Positions 44,774 to 54,873 of a stretch of 64,000 nucleotides of DNA are shown piece by piece (within the stretch, counting starts at the first letter, position 1; every line of letters starts with the position of its first letter). Source of the stretch: Lachnospiraceae bacterium (GTDB lineage Bacteria > Bacillota > Clostridia > Lachnospirales > Lachnospiraceae); the NCBI GenBank assembly GCA_016291655.1, contig JAEEYF010000090.1, positions 1 through 64,000 on the forward strand, written 5' to 3'. A program made the position numbers and the translations under genes. The notes under the pieces are model-generated. The model did not search any database and was not told the origin of the DNA. It was given only the letters and a program-made list of their open reading frames with translations.

Positions 44774-45292
44774 TTAGTTTTTCGCATCGAAAGTTCTCAC
44801 AGTCATCATTGTATCAAACTGGCCGAACTGTCCGGCTTTTCGTGTGTAATTGTTCCCGATGTAGCTCCTGGAAGATCGTATCATATTCAGGTGATACTCG
44901 GAAATTTCAAGGGATTCTTTGATGAATCCGGTGTTTCTGTCATTTATCGTTTTAAGGCTGTTCAGCGTTTCCCTGAGAGCATTCTTGAGTTCGATCAACT
45001 GCTTCTTTACCTCGGGCTGATTGTCCATGAGTCCGATGAGTTCCTCAAGCTTGAGTTCCGAATTCCTTTTGTTGAGGACCACCTTCATATTGCTCATGAT
45101 CCCCGCACGTTTCTTCTCAAGACCTTTAAGCTTCTCGATCGCCAGCTGCTCTTTCTCGGTAATATCGGAAAGCCGCTTGGTATCATTCTCAATGATCACC
45201 GCAGACTTTTGATCCGCCAGCGGGATAAGGTCGGTATAAATTTGTAATTCGCTCTTTAATGTAGCGATAAGTTCATCCATCAATCCTGCCAT
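44774..45292 (-). CDS. flgN: Flagellar export chaperone FlgN
   Basis: 172 residues. Cytoplasmic chaperone for FlgK and FlgL. All-helical, with LMDELIATLKSELQIYTDLIPLADQKSAVIIENDTKRLSDITEKEQ at the start and LKKTK-type coiled coils after. Size and position before flgK fit FlgN. CGGAG precedes the ATG. Terminates before flgK, after flgM. Confidence 0.88.
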   Translation of the reverse strand: MAGLMDELIATLKSELQIYTDLIPLADQKSAVIIENDTKRLSDITEKEQLAIEKLKGLEKKRAGIMSNMKVVLNKRNSELKLEELIGLMDNQPEVKKQLIELKNALRETLNSLKTINDRNTGFIKESLEISEYHLNMIRSSRSYIGNNYTRKAGQFGQFDTMMTVRTFDAKN

Positions 45293-45382
45293 AGCATTTC
45301 TCCGTATAAAACCTGGAACACGCGGAACCCGGATCCATGATCCAAATCCCGCGCGCTGTAGCCTTTATTTACCGACATTCCG

Positions 45383-45664
45383 TCAGAACTTGATTGTCTG
45401 CTCAGACTGTTCCAAAAGCTTATCAGCCAGAGCACTCATCGGAACATTGTATGTTCCGTTCGCCATAGCCGTTTTAATCTCAGCTACCTTGTCCTCTCTT
45501 ACATCGGGAGCGGCTGCAACTGCCTCCTTGGCTATCTGCAGATCGCGGCCGAAACCGGAAATCTGAACACTGTCCTTTGACACTGCTGTGGCGGATTCGA
45601 CCTTTTTCATTTTGCCGTTTGCCTGATAAATCTGAGCTATTCCAGACATTGCATCAATTCTCAT
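45383..45664 (-). CDS. flgM: Anti-sigma-28 factor FlgM
   Basis: 93 residues. Holds sigma-28 inactive until the hook is finished and FlgM is exported. C-terminal sigma-binding half: REDKVAEIKTAMANGTYNVPMSALADKLL (about 55-83), the FlgM signature. ATG 45664 was chosen over the longer frame because GGAGG lies eight bases upstream. A sigma-28-type promoter precedes it, giving the usual feedback loop. Confidence 0.92.
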   Translation of the reverse strand: MRIDAMSGIAQIYQANGKMKKVESATAVSKDSVQISGFGRDLQIAKEAVAAAPDVREDKVAEIKTAMANGTYNVPMSALADKLLEQSEQTIKF

Positions 45665-45738
45665 TGTGTCATCCTCCATGATTTATTATAAATTTCGCAT
45701 TACTCTTAATTTAGGACTTCTCACAGCTCCTAACTTAT

Positions 45739-45764
45739 ATATCGGACGTAACGGGCAAAACTTA
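45739..45764 (-). promoter_or_regulatory. Sigma-28-type promoter for flgM-flgN
   Basis: Minus strand TAAG (45761-45764), 14 bases, TCCGATAT (45739-45746). One mismatch in the -10 core and a spacer one base short. Confidence 0.6.
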
Positions 45765-45827
45765 ACTCTGAATAAATATAATTTTAAAAATTTTTCGGAT
45801 GTTTTATAATTTTCCTTCCCAAACGAC

Positions 45828-46214
45828 TCATCCATGAAGATCCGATTTGATCTTTGTGGTTGAAATTCCTGCGGTTCTGGGAAGATAGACGACCTCGCAG
45901 TATTCCTTCAGGAAATCGAACTTGCCTTTCCAATCGTCTCCCATTACAAACACGTCTACCTTATTGTCAACAACATCTTTTATCTTTTGTTCCCAGGTCT
46001 CCTCGGGGATAACTTCATCCACATACTTAACGGCCTCAAGGATCATCTTCCTGTCTTCATAGCAATGATAAGCCTCCTTGTGCTTTCCCGCGTTGAATTC
46101 ATCGGTGGAAAGACCGACTATAAGATAATCCCCCAGTTCCTTCGCCCGTCTGAGCAGGTTGATATGGCCGACGTGCAAAAGATCATAGGTCCCATAAGTA
46201 ATAACTTTCTTCAT
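45828..46214 (-). CDS. tagD: Glycerol-3-phosphate cytidylyltransferase-type enzyme (TagD-like)
   Basis: 128 residues. Transfers CMP to a phosphorylated polyol, making CDP-glycerol or a related donor. Seen: YGTYDLLHVGHINLLRRAKELGD with the catalytic HxGH (HVGH) at 16-19, and RTAGISTTKIK near the C-terminus. Nothing next to it is a teichoic acid gene, so the exact substrate is open. It begins nine bases after the histidine kinase stop. Confidence 0.85.
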   Translation of the reverse strand: MKKVITYGTYDLLHVGHINLLRRAKELGDYLIVGLSTDEFNAGKHKEAYHCYEDRKMILEAVKYVDEVIPEETWEQKIKDVVDNKVDVFVMGDDWKGKFDFLKEYCEVVYLPRTAGISTTKIKSDLHG

Positions 46215-46223
46215 TATGTCTCC

Positions 46224-47816
46224 TTACTGTTCTTCCTCGAGATACTTTTTGAGAGTTTTAACGAGAACCTCGTTGTCTATAGGCTTGGCTATATGATCGT
46301 TCATTCCCGCTTCAAGAGCTTCTCTGATATCGGAAGCAAATGCATTGGCGGTCATAGCAATGATCGGAACTTTTGAGCTGTCTTTTCTGCCGGAGCCTCT
46401 GATGGCAATGGTTGCATCATAACCGCTCATTACCGGCATCATGACATCCATAAAGATGATATCGTAGTAATCCGTGGGCGATGCGGTAAACATATTGACC
46501 GCATCCGCTCCGTTAACGGCTCTTTCTATGGTCAGTCCGGCCATTTCAAGAAGCTCTCTGCCTATTTCCGCGTTAAGATCATTATCTTCCACAAGAAGGG
46601 CACGCTTTCCGGAATAATCCAATTCATCCAGTCTGCTCTCCTCATCCGTATCATGATACTCATTCTCGTTGATATCCTGGAGTTCGAGACGGATCCTTAC
46701 GCAGAACTCACTTCCGTGTCCCTTTTCGCTCTTAAAGGAGATCGTACCGTCCATTGCCTCTATGTATTTCTTTGCAATGGTAAGCCCGAGTCCGGTGCCT
46801 TCCGATTTATTGATGTATTCGTCATCCTCTCTCGAAAAAGCTTCAAACAGATGCTTCTGGAACTCCTTGCTCATTCCGATACCGCTGTCCTTAACCTTAA
46901 AGACATAATCGGCTTCTGTATCGGATACGGGTTCTTCGGTAATATCTATGCTGATAAGCCCTTTATCATAGGTGTACTTGATGGCATTGCTCACAATGTT
47001 TGTGATTATCTCTTCAAGTCTTGTTCTGTCTCCTGCAACGGATTTATGGATCACACCCGTCATATTGAGAACAAGCATCTGTTCCTTAGCATCCGAAAGA
47101 GGAGTCATCATCTTAAGTACATTATCAAGAAGCCCGGAGATGGTGAAATAATCTCTGACCAGTTCGATCCTTCCCGTTTCGATCTTTGTAACATCCAAAA
47201 CCTCATTAATGAGAGCAAGCAAATGCCTTCCTGCCTCGTTAATGGTATCCATGCAATATTGAACCTTTTCCCTGTCATCCAGATGCTTTTCGGCAATAGT
47301 GGCCATTCCCAGTATAGCATTCATGGGTGTCCGTATATCGTGACTCATTTTAGCGATAAAAGCGCTCTTTTGCGCATTGGCTCGATTTGCTTCGTTATAA
47401 GCCGCTTTCATTTCCTCTCTTGCTTCCAGCTCATCCGCTTTTTCCGCATCAATGTTCTTGCCCGCCACAAGGAGCATAGTCGCTTCGCCCTTTTCATTAC
47501 GATCGGCAGCCATAACATCTATCCTGATCCAGCCTATCACCTTCGTCTTGCATTCGATTGAAAACAGATCGGTGTGACTGAGTTCTTTTACGATCTGATC
47601 GAAGTCTGCAAGCAGTTCGAGTTCCCGGTAAAACTGTTCATAAATCTCCGGGAGAACACATTTTGAGAACACCTCATCGGAATTACCGCTTGACGGGATC
47701 ACGTCCCTGGTATAGTCCGTGGCATATACTTCTTCATATGAATGAGTTTCAAGGTTAACACAGTAAACACAGAAATATGCTCTGCTCAATGTACGGATCA
47801 CTTTGTTATTATCCAT
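46224..47816 (-). CDS. Hybrid sensor histidine kinase with C-terminal receiver
   Basis: 530 residues. An N-terminal PAS-like sensing region (about 1-125) with no membrane helix implies a cytoplasmic sensor. The HisKA box is KMSHDIRTPMNAILG with phosphorylated His at about 159. The HATPase has NIVSNAIKYT, DSGIGMS and GTGLGLTIAKKY, and the receiver has Asp about 457 in MDVMMP. No separate response regulator or output domain lies nearby, so the downstream partner is unknown. AGGAGG precedes the ATG. Confidence 0.88.
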   Translation of the reverse strand: MDNNKVIRTLSRAYFCVYCVNLETHSYEEVYATDYTRDVIPSSGNSDEVFSKCVLPEIYEQFYRELELLADFDQIVKELSHTDLFSIECKTKVIGWIRIDVMAADRNEKGEATMLLVAGKNIDAEKADELEAREEMKAAYNEANRANAQKSAFIAKMSHDIRTPMNAILGMATIAEKHLDDREKVQYCMDTINEAGRHLLALINEVLDVTKIETGRIELVRDYFTISGLLDNVLKMMTPLSDAKEQMLVLNMTGVIHKSVAGDRTRLEEIITNIVSNAIKYTYDKGLISIDITEEPVSDTEADYVFKVKDSGIGMSKEFQKHLFEAFSREDDEYINKSEGTGLGLTIAKKYIEAMDGTISFKSEKGHGSEFCVRIRLELQDINENEYHDTDEESRLDELDYSGKRALLVEDNDLNAEIGRELLEMAGLTIERAVNGADAVNMFTASPTDYYDIIFMDVMMPVMSGYDATIAIRGSGRKDSSKVPIIAMTANAFASDIREALEAGMNDHIAKPIDNEVLVKTLKKYLEEEQ

Positions 47817-47837
47817 AGATTCTCCTCCTGTCTGAAA

Positions 47838-50099
47838 TTAAAGAGAGGTTTTCAGCCCTTTGAGTCCACGTTTTCTGATCTTGATCTTTTTAACGGGAAT
47901 TTCCTTTCCCTTAAATTCGAAGCTTTCATCCGCCGGTGTCACCACGGTCACGAAAGCAACCTTGTCATTCTTTTCAGTCACTATTCCTTTTACGCCACGG
48001 CTGGTCTTCTTGAACTCCGCGACCTCCTCAAGGGCATAGCCCAATGAAAGTCCCGCATTGGTCATCATAATGACCTTTCTGTTCTCCGAAAGAATGTCCG
48101 TTGCAGTAAGTTTAACAATACCGACAACCTTGTCACCGTCATCCAGCTTGGTTGCCATAACCTGAGCTCTTGAAGTGTCGAACTCTATGCCCGAAACTAT
48201 CTTAACATATCCGTTCTCGGTAGCAAAGAGCAATGAACATTCAAACAGCTCTTCAAAGCCTGTGTACAGAACGATCTCTTCCTTGCCGAGACGTATCATC
48301 TGATGGATCAGCGTACCCTTGTCCTTGATCCTTCCTCTGGGTATCTGATTAGCCTTAACCTGATACATGTTTCCTTCGGCCGTAAAAACACAAAGCCGAT
48401 CGTTACTCTTCATTTTAATACAATATAAGAATTCCTTCAACTGGTCTGTTGAAGCTTTTAAATAAGTTGCGGCATCAACAGACTTTGTATAACCGAATCT
48501 GTCTATGAGAACATATATATCCTCGATCCTTTCCTCGACCACGTAATTGGTCTGCTCGATCAGGGTTATATCCGTCTTTCTGGGTGTTCCGAACTTTTTT
48601 CTGAATTCCAAAAGCTGTTTTTTGATGACCTTATGCAATTCCTTTACGGAACCCAGTATCTTTTCGAATTCCTTTATGTTGGAAGTGAGCGTTTCCTTTT
48701 CATCGATCAGCTTCCTGATCTCAAGTCCGATGAGTCTGGACAGCTGCATGGAAAGGATTGCATCCGCCTGTCTTTCCGTAAAGTCCAGCTTCTTTGCAAG
48801 AGCCTCCGATTTCTCGCTCTTGAATTTGATATCCGTTGTTTCACCCTTTGTAAGGCAATCCTTTGCCTGCTTAATTGAGGTACTACCGCGAAGGATCTCA
48901 ATTATAAGGTCGATAACATCCGTTGCACGAAGAAGTCCGGACACCACTTCCATACGGTCCTTTGCCTTGGCAAGCATGGAATTGTATTCTCTGGTGTAGA
49001 TCTCCTCCTGGAATACTATGAATTCCCTTATGAGGCTTTTAAGGTTGAACACAATGGGCTGCTGTTCCTTCACCGCCAGAAGGTTCACCGAATAGGTGTC
49101 TTCCATGGATGATTTCTTGAACAGACCGTTCAAAAGGTTTTCTACATCCCTGTCCTTCTTAACCTCTATAACAATTCTGACCTCCTTTGAGCTCTCATCT
49201 CTGACATCGTATATTTCCTCAAAGGTCTTGTTCTTCATCAGATCCACAAGACTTTCCACAAGCTTCGTCTTGTTTCCCGCACTTGTATAAGGGATCTCGG
49301 TGATGATTATATTCTTTCTGCCGTACTCACCGTTTTCTATTTCGGTCTTTGCACGGATCTTGATCTTGCCCTCGCCCGTTTCGTATATGCCCGCCAACGC
49401 ATCGGAATTAACTATGACGCCTCCGGTGGGGAAGTCAGGTCCGGGAATGTAACTCATGAGTTCCTGCACCGTGATCTCCGGATCATCGAGATAGGCAACG
49501 CAACCGTCGATCACTTCGCCCGCGTTGTGAGGCGGAATGTTGGTCGCCATTCCTACCGCGATACCGGTTGTACCGTTGATCAGAAGGTTCGGAAGCAGTG
49601 CGGGAAGAACAGTCGGCTCCTTTTCGGAGTTATCGAAATTCGGCTTGTAGTCCACAAGATTATTATCGAGGTTCTCCAGCATCGTCATAGCGCCCTCGGA
49701 AAGCCTTGCTTCCGTGTAACGCATTGCTGCTGCCGGATCGCCGTCAAGTGATCCGAAGTTTCCGTGTCCGTCGATCAGAGGAATTGAGAGTGAAAAGTCC
49801 TCGGACATATGAACCAGCGCCTCATAGATCGAGGAGTCGCCGTGAGGATGATATTTACCCATTGTATCACCGACGATACGAGCACTCTTTCTGTGGGGTT
49901 TCTTTGGATCCAGCCCCAGCTCGGTCATCGCATAAAGAATACGTCTCTGAACCGGCTTAAGGCCGTCCCTTACATCGGGGAGCGCACGGTCGATGATGAC
50001 ATTTACCGCATAATCACGATAAGATGTTTTCATTTCCTCGGAAAAATCAATTTGTATAAGTTCGGCTGTTTTTGTCACAGCTTCTTTTTTATCTGCCAT
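47838..50099 (-). CDS. parC: Type II DNA topoisomerase subunit A (ParC-like)
   Basis: 753 residues. Cleaves and rejoins DNA. Seen: [21 protein letters not shown] near residue 35, quinolone-region [21 protein letters not shown] near 80, and the catalytic Tyr in [11 protein letters not shown] near 125. The C-terminal domain keeps only a degenerate wrapping motif (TSRGVKG in place of QRRGGKG), and total length is below the usual 820 or so of GyrA. This favours a topoisomerase IV-type (ParC) call. Paired with the B subunit directly upstream. Confidence 0.82.
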   Translation of the reverse strand: MADKKEAVTKTAELIQIDFSEEMKTSYRDYAVNVIIDRALPDVRDGLKPVQRRILYAMTELGLDPKKPHRKSARIVGDTMGKYHPHGDSSIYEALVHMSEDFSLSIPLIDGHGNFGSLDGDPAAAMRYTEARLSEGAMTMLENLDNNLVDYKPNFDNSEKEPTVLPALLPNLLINGTTGIAVGMATNIPPHNAGEVIDGCVAYLDDPEITVQELMSYIPGPDFPTGGVIVNSDALAGIYETGEGKIKIRAKTEIENGEYGRKNIIITEIPYTSAGNKTKLVESLVDLMKNKTFEEIYDVRDESSKEVRIVIEVKKDRDVENLLNGLFKKSSMEDTYSVNLLAVKEQQPIVFNLKSLIREFIVFQEEIYTREYNSMLAKAKDRMEVVSGLLRATDVIDLIIEILRGSTSIKQAKDCLTKGETTDIKFKSEKSEALAKKLDFTERQADAILSMQLSRLIGLEIRKLIDEKETLTSNIKEFEKILGSVKELHKVIKKQLLEFRKKFGTPRKTDITLIEQTNYVVEERIEDIYVLIDRFGYTKSVDAATYLKASTDQLKEFLYCIKMKSNDRLCVFTAEGNMYQVKANQIPRGRIKDKGTLIHQMIRLGKEEIVLYTGFEELFECSLLFATENGYVKIVSGIEFDTSRAQVMATKLDDGDKVVGIVKLTATDILSENRKVIMMTNAGLSLGYALEEVAEFKKTSRGVKGIVTEKNDKVAFVTVVTPADESFEFKGKEIPVKKIKIRKRGLKGLKTSL

Positions 50100-50126
50100 G
50101 AGTCATACTTCACTTTCAAATTTCTT

Positions 50127-52070
50127 TTATACATCAATGCTTGCGTATTTAGCTTCGGTCATAATGAACTCGCGCCTCGGAGGAACATTGGCACTCATCA
50201 GCAGGGAGGTCACCTCATCCGCTTCCAGGTTGTCCGAAATGGAAACCTGCGCCAAAACTCTCCTTTCCGGATCGAGAGTTGTTTCCCACAACTGCTCCGC
50301 ATCCATTTCACCAAGGCCTTTATATCTCTGAAGGTTCAGTATCTTATGACCTTCTCTGCGGAATTTTTCCAGTTCGAAATCATTAAAGAGATACTTGGAG
50401 GACTTGCCTTTTTTTCTCGCCGTCTCGTAGTCCACCTTGTAAAGAGGCGGCATTCCTCTGTATACCTTGCCTTCCATAATGAGTTCAGGCATAAACCTGT
50501 AGAAGAAGGTCAGCATAAGAGTTGAAATGTGAGCTCCGTCCACGTCCGCATCCGTAAGGATAATGATCTTGTCATATCTCAGTTTTGAAATATCAAAATC
50601 ATCGCCTATGCCGCAGCCGAAAGACGCTATCATAGTCTTGATCTCGTTGTTTGAAAGTATCCTTTCGAGAGGTGCTTTCTCAACATTCAATATCTTTCCT
50701 CTCAACGGAAGCACTGCCTGGGTCTTTCTGTTTCTTGCCGTCTTTACCGTACCGCCTGCGGAATCACCCTCTACGATGTATATCTCGCATTCCTCGGATT
50801 TCCTGGAGGAACAGCTGGCAAGCTTGCTTCTGGTGTCCACATCGTTAAGCGACTTGAGGACCGCATTCCTCGCCTTGTCTCCCGCTTTTCTTGCATTATA
50901 TGATTTCATCGAGTTATCAAGGATAGCCTTGAGTTCTTCGATGTTTTTGTCAAAGTACCTGGTAACCTCCGTCGAAAACACATCATCAACAGCCTGCTTG
51001 GCGTCGGTGTTTCCGAGTTTTGTCTTTGTCTGACCTTCGAACTGCGGATCGGGATGCTTGATGGAAACTATGGCTACGATACCGTTTCTGATATCCTTAC
51101 CGTCGAAGTTCTCATCCTTATCCTTCAAGATCCCGAGCTCACGTGCATATTTGTTCATGACACCCGTGAGTGCGGATTTGAAACCCGTTACCAGTGTTCC
51201 GCCGTCAACCACGTTTATTCTGTTGCAATAAGAATTGATCTGTTCGGAATAGGAATTAGTATAAGTGAAAGCCACTTCAACATCTATATCTCCGCTTTGT
51301 CCTTCAATATAGACCGGTTCCGGGATCAGTGTCTTGTATCCCTCGTTGTCTCTGGCAGCAGTCTTTGTCAGATAGTTTACATAGCTCTTGATGCCCTCTT
51401 CTTCGCAGAAAGTGACTTCCGTCTTGGCGATCTCATTCTTAAAGTTCAGGATCAGACCTTTGTTTAAAAATGCAGACTCCTTAAGATGCTTTGCAATGAT
51501 ATCGGGCTTAAATTCAACTGTTTCAAAAATAGTATCGTCCGGGTAAAAAGTAACCTTCGTACCCGTATCGGACTTGGCACACTTCCCCACTACCGGGAGC
51601 AGACCTTTTTCAAGCTCCACGGTGGGATGTCCGCCGTCCTTGTATTCATCTCTGTATACCTTGCCGTCTCTTCTGACTTCAACGATCATACGTTTGGATA
51701 ACGCATTGACAACCGAAGCGCCTACGCCATGAAGACCTCCGGACACTTTATAAACGGTATTTGAGAATTTTCCGCCCGCATGAAGTATCGTATATACGAC
51801 ACGTACCGTGGGAATTCCCTTGGTGGGATGTATATCCACGGGTACTCCGCGTCCGTAGTCGGAGATGGTAATGCCTCCGTCTTTACGCAGTACAACATCG
51901 ATCCTGCTGCAATATCCTGCCAGGTGTTCATCTATGCCGTTATCAAGTATTTCCCAAATAAGGTGATGCAGTCCTCTGGTGCCCGTACTTCCGATGTACA
52001 TGCCGGGACGCTTTCTGACCGCTTCGAGACCTTCGAGAACTACTATCTGACTACCGTTATATTGTTCCAT
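50127..52070 (-). CDS. parE: Type II DNA topoisomerase subunit B (ParE/GyrB-like)
   Basis: 647 residues. ATPase partner of the A subunit. GHKL motifs: EILDNGIDEHLAGY near 41, DYGRGVPVDIHPTKG near 72, and GGLHGVGASVVNALS near 113. TOPRIM: VEGDSAGGTVKTARNRK near 435 and DADVDGAHISTLMLTFFYR near 510. The C-terminal LQRYKGLGEMDAEQLWETTL is typical of the family. It lies next to the A subunit; ParE versus GyrB is judged from its partner. Confidence 0.85.
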   Translation of the reverse strand: MEQYNGSQIVVLEGLEAVRKRPGMYIGSTGTRGLHHLIWEILDNGIDEHLAGYCSRIDVVLRKDGGITISDYGRGVPVDIHPTKGIPTVRVVYTILHAGGKFSNTVYKVSGGLHGVGASVVNALSKRMIVEVRRDGKVYRDEYKDGGHPTVELEKGLLPVVGKCAKSDTGTKVTFYPDDTIFETVEFKPDIIAKHLKESAFLNKGLILNFKNEIAKTEVTFCEEEGIKSYVNYLTKTAARDNEGYKTLIPEPVYIEGQSGDIDVEVAFTYTNSYSEQINSYCNRINVVDGGTLVTGFKSALTGVMNKYARELGILKDKDENFDGKDIRNGIVAIVSIKHPDPQFEGQTKTKLGNTDAKQAVDDVFSTEVTRYFDKNIEELKAILDNSMKSYNARKAGDKARNAVLKSLNDVDTRSKLASCSSRKSEECEIYIVEGDSAGGTVKTARNRKTQAVLPLRGKILNVEKAPLERILSNNEIKTMIASFGCGIGDDFDISKLRYDKIIILTDADVDGAHISTLMLTFFYRFMPELIMEGKVYRGMPPLYKVDYETARKKGKSSKYLFNDFELEKFRREGHKILNLQRYKGLGEMDAEQLWETTLDPERRVLAQVSISDNLEADEVTSLLMSANVPPRREFIMTEAKYASIDV

Positions 52071-52141
52071 GTAAACTCACCAAACCTGTTTATTATCATT
52101 CGGGAATGCTTCCCTTTTTATATGCTTTAAAACGCAAATCG

Positions 52142-52172
52142 GAAGGCTTCACCGTTTTGGGGCAAAGCCTTC
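52142..52172. terminator. Hairpin after the MFS-carboxypeptidase gene
   Basis: Perfect 8-bp GAAGGCTT / AAGCCTTC arms with a 15-base loop, between parE (start 52070) and the stop of the gene at 52186. T-rich runs are weak, so terminator function is only likely. Confidence 0.5.
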
Positions 52173-52185
52173 TTTCCCATAATTC

Positions 52186-54873
52186 TTATTTTTCATATTT
52201 GAAGATATAATCCAGCATCTTCATCGTCTGAGTATAACTTTCTTTCTTATAATCATTTCCGAGTGCTATGACAATAACTTCATTGCCGTCCACATCGCGA
52301 CCGCATGCAGCCAGGCAATAACCTGCCTCGCTTGTGTAACCGGTCTTTATCCCTATGCAGGTGAAATTCTCGCTCCTAAAAGCACTGTCGGTCAAAAGGA
52401 GGTTGGAATTTTCAAGAACTACCGCCGGGATGTCTCCCGCAGCATGCATCGTATATACCTGCGTGCTTACGATCTCTCTTAAGGTCTTGTCCTCCATTAC
52501 CGCCTTGGCGATCACAGCCAGATCTCTTGCAGTGGTAACATTGTCCTTGAACTTTTCGTTACAGCTTCCGTCCGCACCGACAGCATTGTTCAGCACGGTA
52601 CCCGTAAGTCTGAGTTCATCGATCTTGTCCTTCATGATCTGTTCCACAAAGAAATCAAGGTTTTCTTCAATCTTGTACGCGATCGCTTCCGCAGCGTCTG
52701 CGCAGCTGGCCATGAGCATCTGATACAATCTGTCTTTCACGCTGTAGGTGGCATTCATCCACTGCTCTGCGGTGTAGTCCTTACCGATCTTGCCCTTTAC
52801 ATAGGATGCATAGGTAACCATCGCCGGATCAAGTCCCTGAACGGCAGCATTTTTATAGATCACGTCATTCCAGCGGAGTGTATCCAGGCTTGCCTCGCAA
52901 GTGTCATCAAGTTCAAACTGTTCAACGGCAATAAGGGCTGTCAGCAGCTTGGAAAGTGAAGCGGGGCTCCATGAGACAGTGTCGTTGTAGCTATGAAGTG
53001 TCTGACCCGTCTTTGCATCTATTGCAATATATGCAGCGCCTCTAAAGTCCACGTAATCTTCAAAAGTAACCGTAGGCACCTGTGTCGGTACCGGAGTGGG
53101 CGTTGAAGTGGGTCTGGGCGTATTGGTTGCCACAGGCTTCGGAGTATTGGTTGCCACGGGCTTCGGAGTGGGTGTGTTCGTGGGCGATCCTGCTTTAATG
53201 CTTGAATACGTACCGCTCAGGAAAGCATCACCGCCCTTAAATTTAATACGATACCATCCGTTACTGGTTTCTCCCGTAAGAGTAAACTCCTCGCCGAGCA
53301 CCCCGCCTCCGATGGCGCTGTACTCGGTTCCGGGTCCTTTTCTGATGAATATGGAATCCACATTTACAACAACCGTTCCCGAACGATCGGTGATCGTAAC
53401 ATTGGTGAACACCAAAGGTGTAGGTGTTGCCTCGGGAGTAGGCGTATCAGTGGGCCTTCTTGTAGGTGTGGTAGTCGGCGTTTCCATTACCGGTGCATTT
53501 GTCGGAGCAGGAGTTCCCTGTTCCAATGCAGGAGTGTTGGTAACAAGCAGCATCGGAGTATTCACCACAGTCTGTGTGGGAGTAGGAGTCGGCTCTGTCA
53601 CGGTGGGTCCTTTACAACCACTGAACAGTGCAGATGCCGTAATGACGATTGCAGCAGCCGCAAGACCGATCCATGTTTTTTTCTCTCTTATCAGTTTTCC
53701 GGTCAAATTCTTGTTTACCTTCATGATGATCACTATCATCGCAATCGGGAATATTAGTGCAATGATCATTCCTTTCTTAAGATTGTTGTCGAATACACCC
53801 GCAAATGTCCCGACAAGAGCGGGTCCCACTCCATATCCCAGATCTCCCGCAAACAGAAGCAATGCCATAGGCGCTGCATTCCCCGCGGAGATCTTGGATG
53901 AAGCCAGTGAAAATGTGCCCGGTCTGAGAATTCCTACGAAAAGACCTACCAGAACACAGCCTATAAGAGATAAGATTTCATTTCCCGAGAGTATAGCCAT
54001 CAGATAGGCTGATGCTCCCAAACCACATCCGTATATCAGATAACGTTGCAATCTGATATCTTCAAAAAACTTACCAAACAATAACCTTGAGGCTCCGATG
54101 GCTGTCACGAACAAAAGCGGTCCGGCCAGTCTTGCGAAGATATTGGCAATTTCCAAAGAAACCTCTGTATAATATGCGATCCATTGTCCCATGGCCTGTT
54201 CCGTTACCCCCGCGAAAAACATCAGGAAAAACAGTACCCAGAACATAGCATTTCCAAAAAGCTTTCCCGTTCCTTCCTCAGCATCATCCTCCGGGGTGAT
54301 GAACCGGATAAAAGCAATCGCCAAAGTGATCAATATAGGAATGACGGAAATGATAACCGTCAGTATTCTCCATTTTTCTATCCCTGCAGCAGCGAAGAAC
54401 ACCAGACTGATAAGTATGGCAACAACACTGCCCATGATATTCCAAAATTGTATGAGATTGATCCTCTCTTCGTTATCCTCCGAAAAATATCTTATCATAT
54501 TTCCCACAGGGACTCCGATACAACCGGCTCCGATCCCGCTGACCAATGCTCCCGCAAACACCGCGGGCATTCCGCCCATATATTCGGGCAGAAATCCCAT
54601 TGCCAAAAGGCCGAAGGCCATGACTGTCATTCCCGTCGCCAGGATCTGTTTGTATCCCAGCCTTTTCGCCAGCTTCATTGCGAAAAGGTTCATTACGCTT
54701 CTTACCGCAAAATGTAAAAGGATCAGCAGTCCCAGAGCAACAAATCCAAACCCGAACTCCTTTTCAAACCTCAGGAAGAGAAGAGGAACAAATCCATTAA
54801 CAAGCCCGAGAGTTGCCTGAACGGAATAACAAACCGCCAAGACACTCCTCGTTCCGGATCTCTCATCATTCAT
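52186..54873 (-). CDS. MFS transporter / SH3 / D-alanyl-D-alanine carboxypeptidase (S11) fusion protein
   Basis: 895 residues in one unbroken frame. Residues about 1-395 have 12 hydrophobic helices and look like an MFS transporter. Residues about 400-425 hold another hydrophobic helix with FSGC. Thr/Pro-rich linker 1 follows (about 430-490), then an SH3 domain (about 495-565, RKGPGTEYSAIGGGVLGEEFTLTGE), linker 2 with VATNTPKPVATNTP repeats (about 567-600), and a serine peptidase S11 (DacF-like) domain (about 605-895). The latter has SxxK in PASLSKLL and KTG in GIKTGYTSEAGYC. The middle SxN motif reads SCA(D) where SGN/SAN is usual, so activity may be altered. Start at 54873 overlaps the amidase stop. 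Confidence 0.8.
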   Translation of the reverse strand: MNDERSGTRSVLAVCYSVQATLGLVNGFVPLLFLRFEKEFGFGFVALGLLILLHFAVRSVMNLFAMKLAKRLGYKQILATGMTVMAFGLLAMGFLPEYMGGMPAVFAGALVSGIGAGCIGVPVGNMIRYFSEDNEERINLIQFWNIMGSVVAILISLVFFAAAGIEKWRILTVIISVIPILITLAIAFIRFITPEDDAEEGTGKLFGNAMFWVLFFLMFFAGVTEQAMGQWIAYYTEVSLEIANIFARLAGPLLFVTAIGASRLLFGKFFEDIRLQRYLIYGCGLGASAYLMAILSGNEILSLIGCVLVGLFVGILRPGTFSLASSKISAGNAAPMALLLFAGDLGYGVGPALVGTFAGVFDNNLKKGMIIALIFPIAMIVIIMKVNKNLTGKLIREKKTWIGLAAAAIVITASALFSGCKGPTVTEPTPTPTQTVVNTPMLLVTNTPALEQGTPAPTNAPVMETPTTTPTRRPTDTPTPEATPTPLVFTNVTITDRSGTVVVNVDSIFIRKGPGTEYSAIGGGVLGEEFTLTGETSNGWYRIKFKGGDAFLSGTYSSIKAGSPTNTPTPKPVATNTPKPVATNTPRPTSTPTPVPTQVPTVTFEDYVDFRGAAYIAIDAKTGQTLHSYNDTVSWSPASLSKLLTALIAVEQFELDDTCEASLDTLRWNDVIYKNAAVQGLDPAMVTYASYVKGKIGKDYTAEQWMNATYSVKDRLYQMLMASCADAAEAIAYKIEENLDFFVEQIMKDKIDELRLTGTVLNNAVGADGSCNEKFKDNVTTARDLAVIAKAVMEDKTLREIVSTQVYTMHAAGDIPAVVLENSNLLLTDSAFRSENFTCIGIKTGYTSEAGYCLAACGRDVDGNEVIVIALGNDYKKESYTQTMKMLDYIFKYEK
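53110..53172. repeat. Short direct repeat in the linker-2 coding region
   Basis: Two near-identical 24-base copies (differing at one base) encode the VATNTPKP repeat of the carboxypeptidase fusion. Simple slippage-type repeat. Confidence 0.6.
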
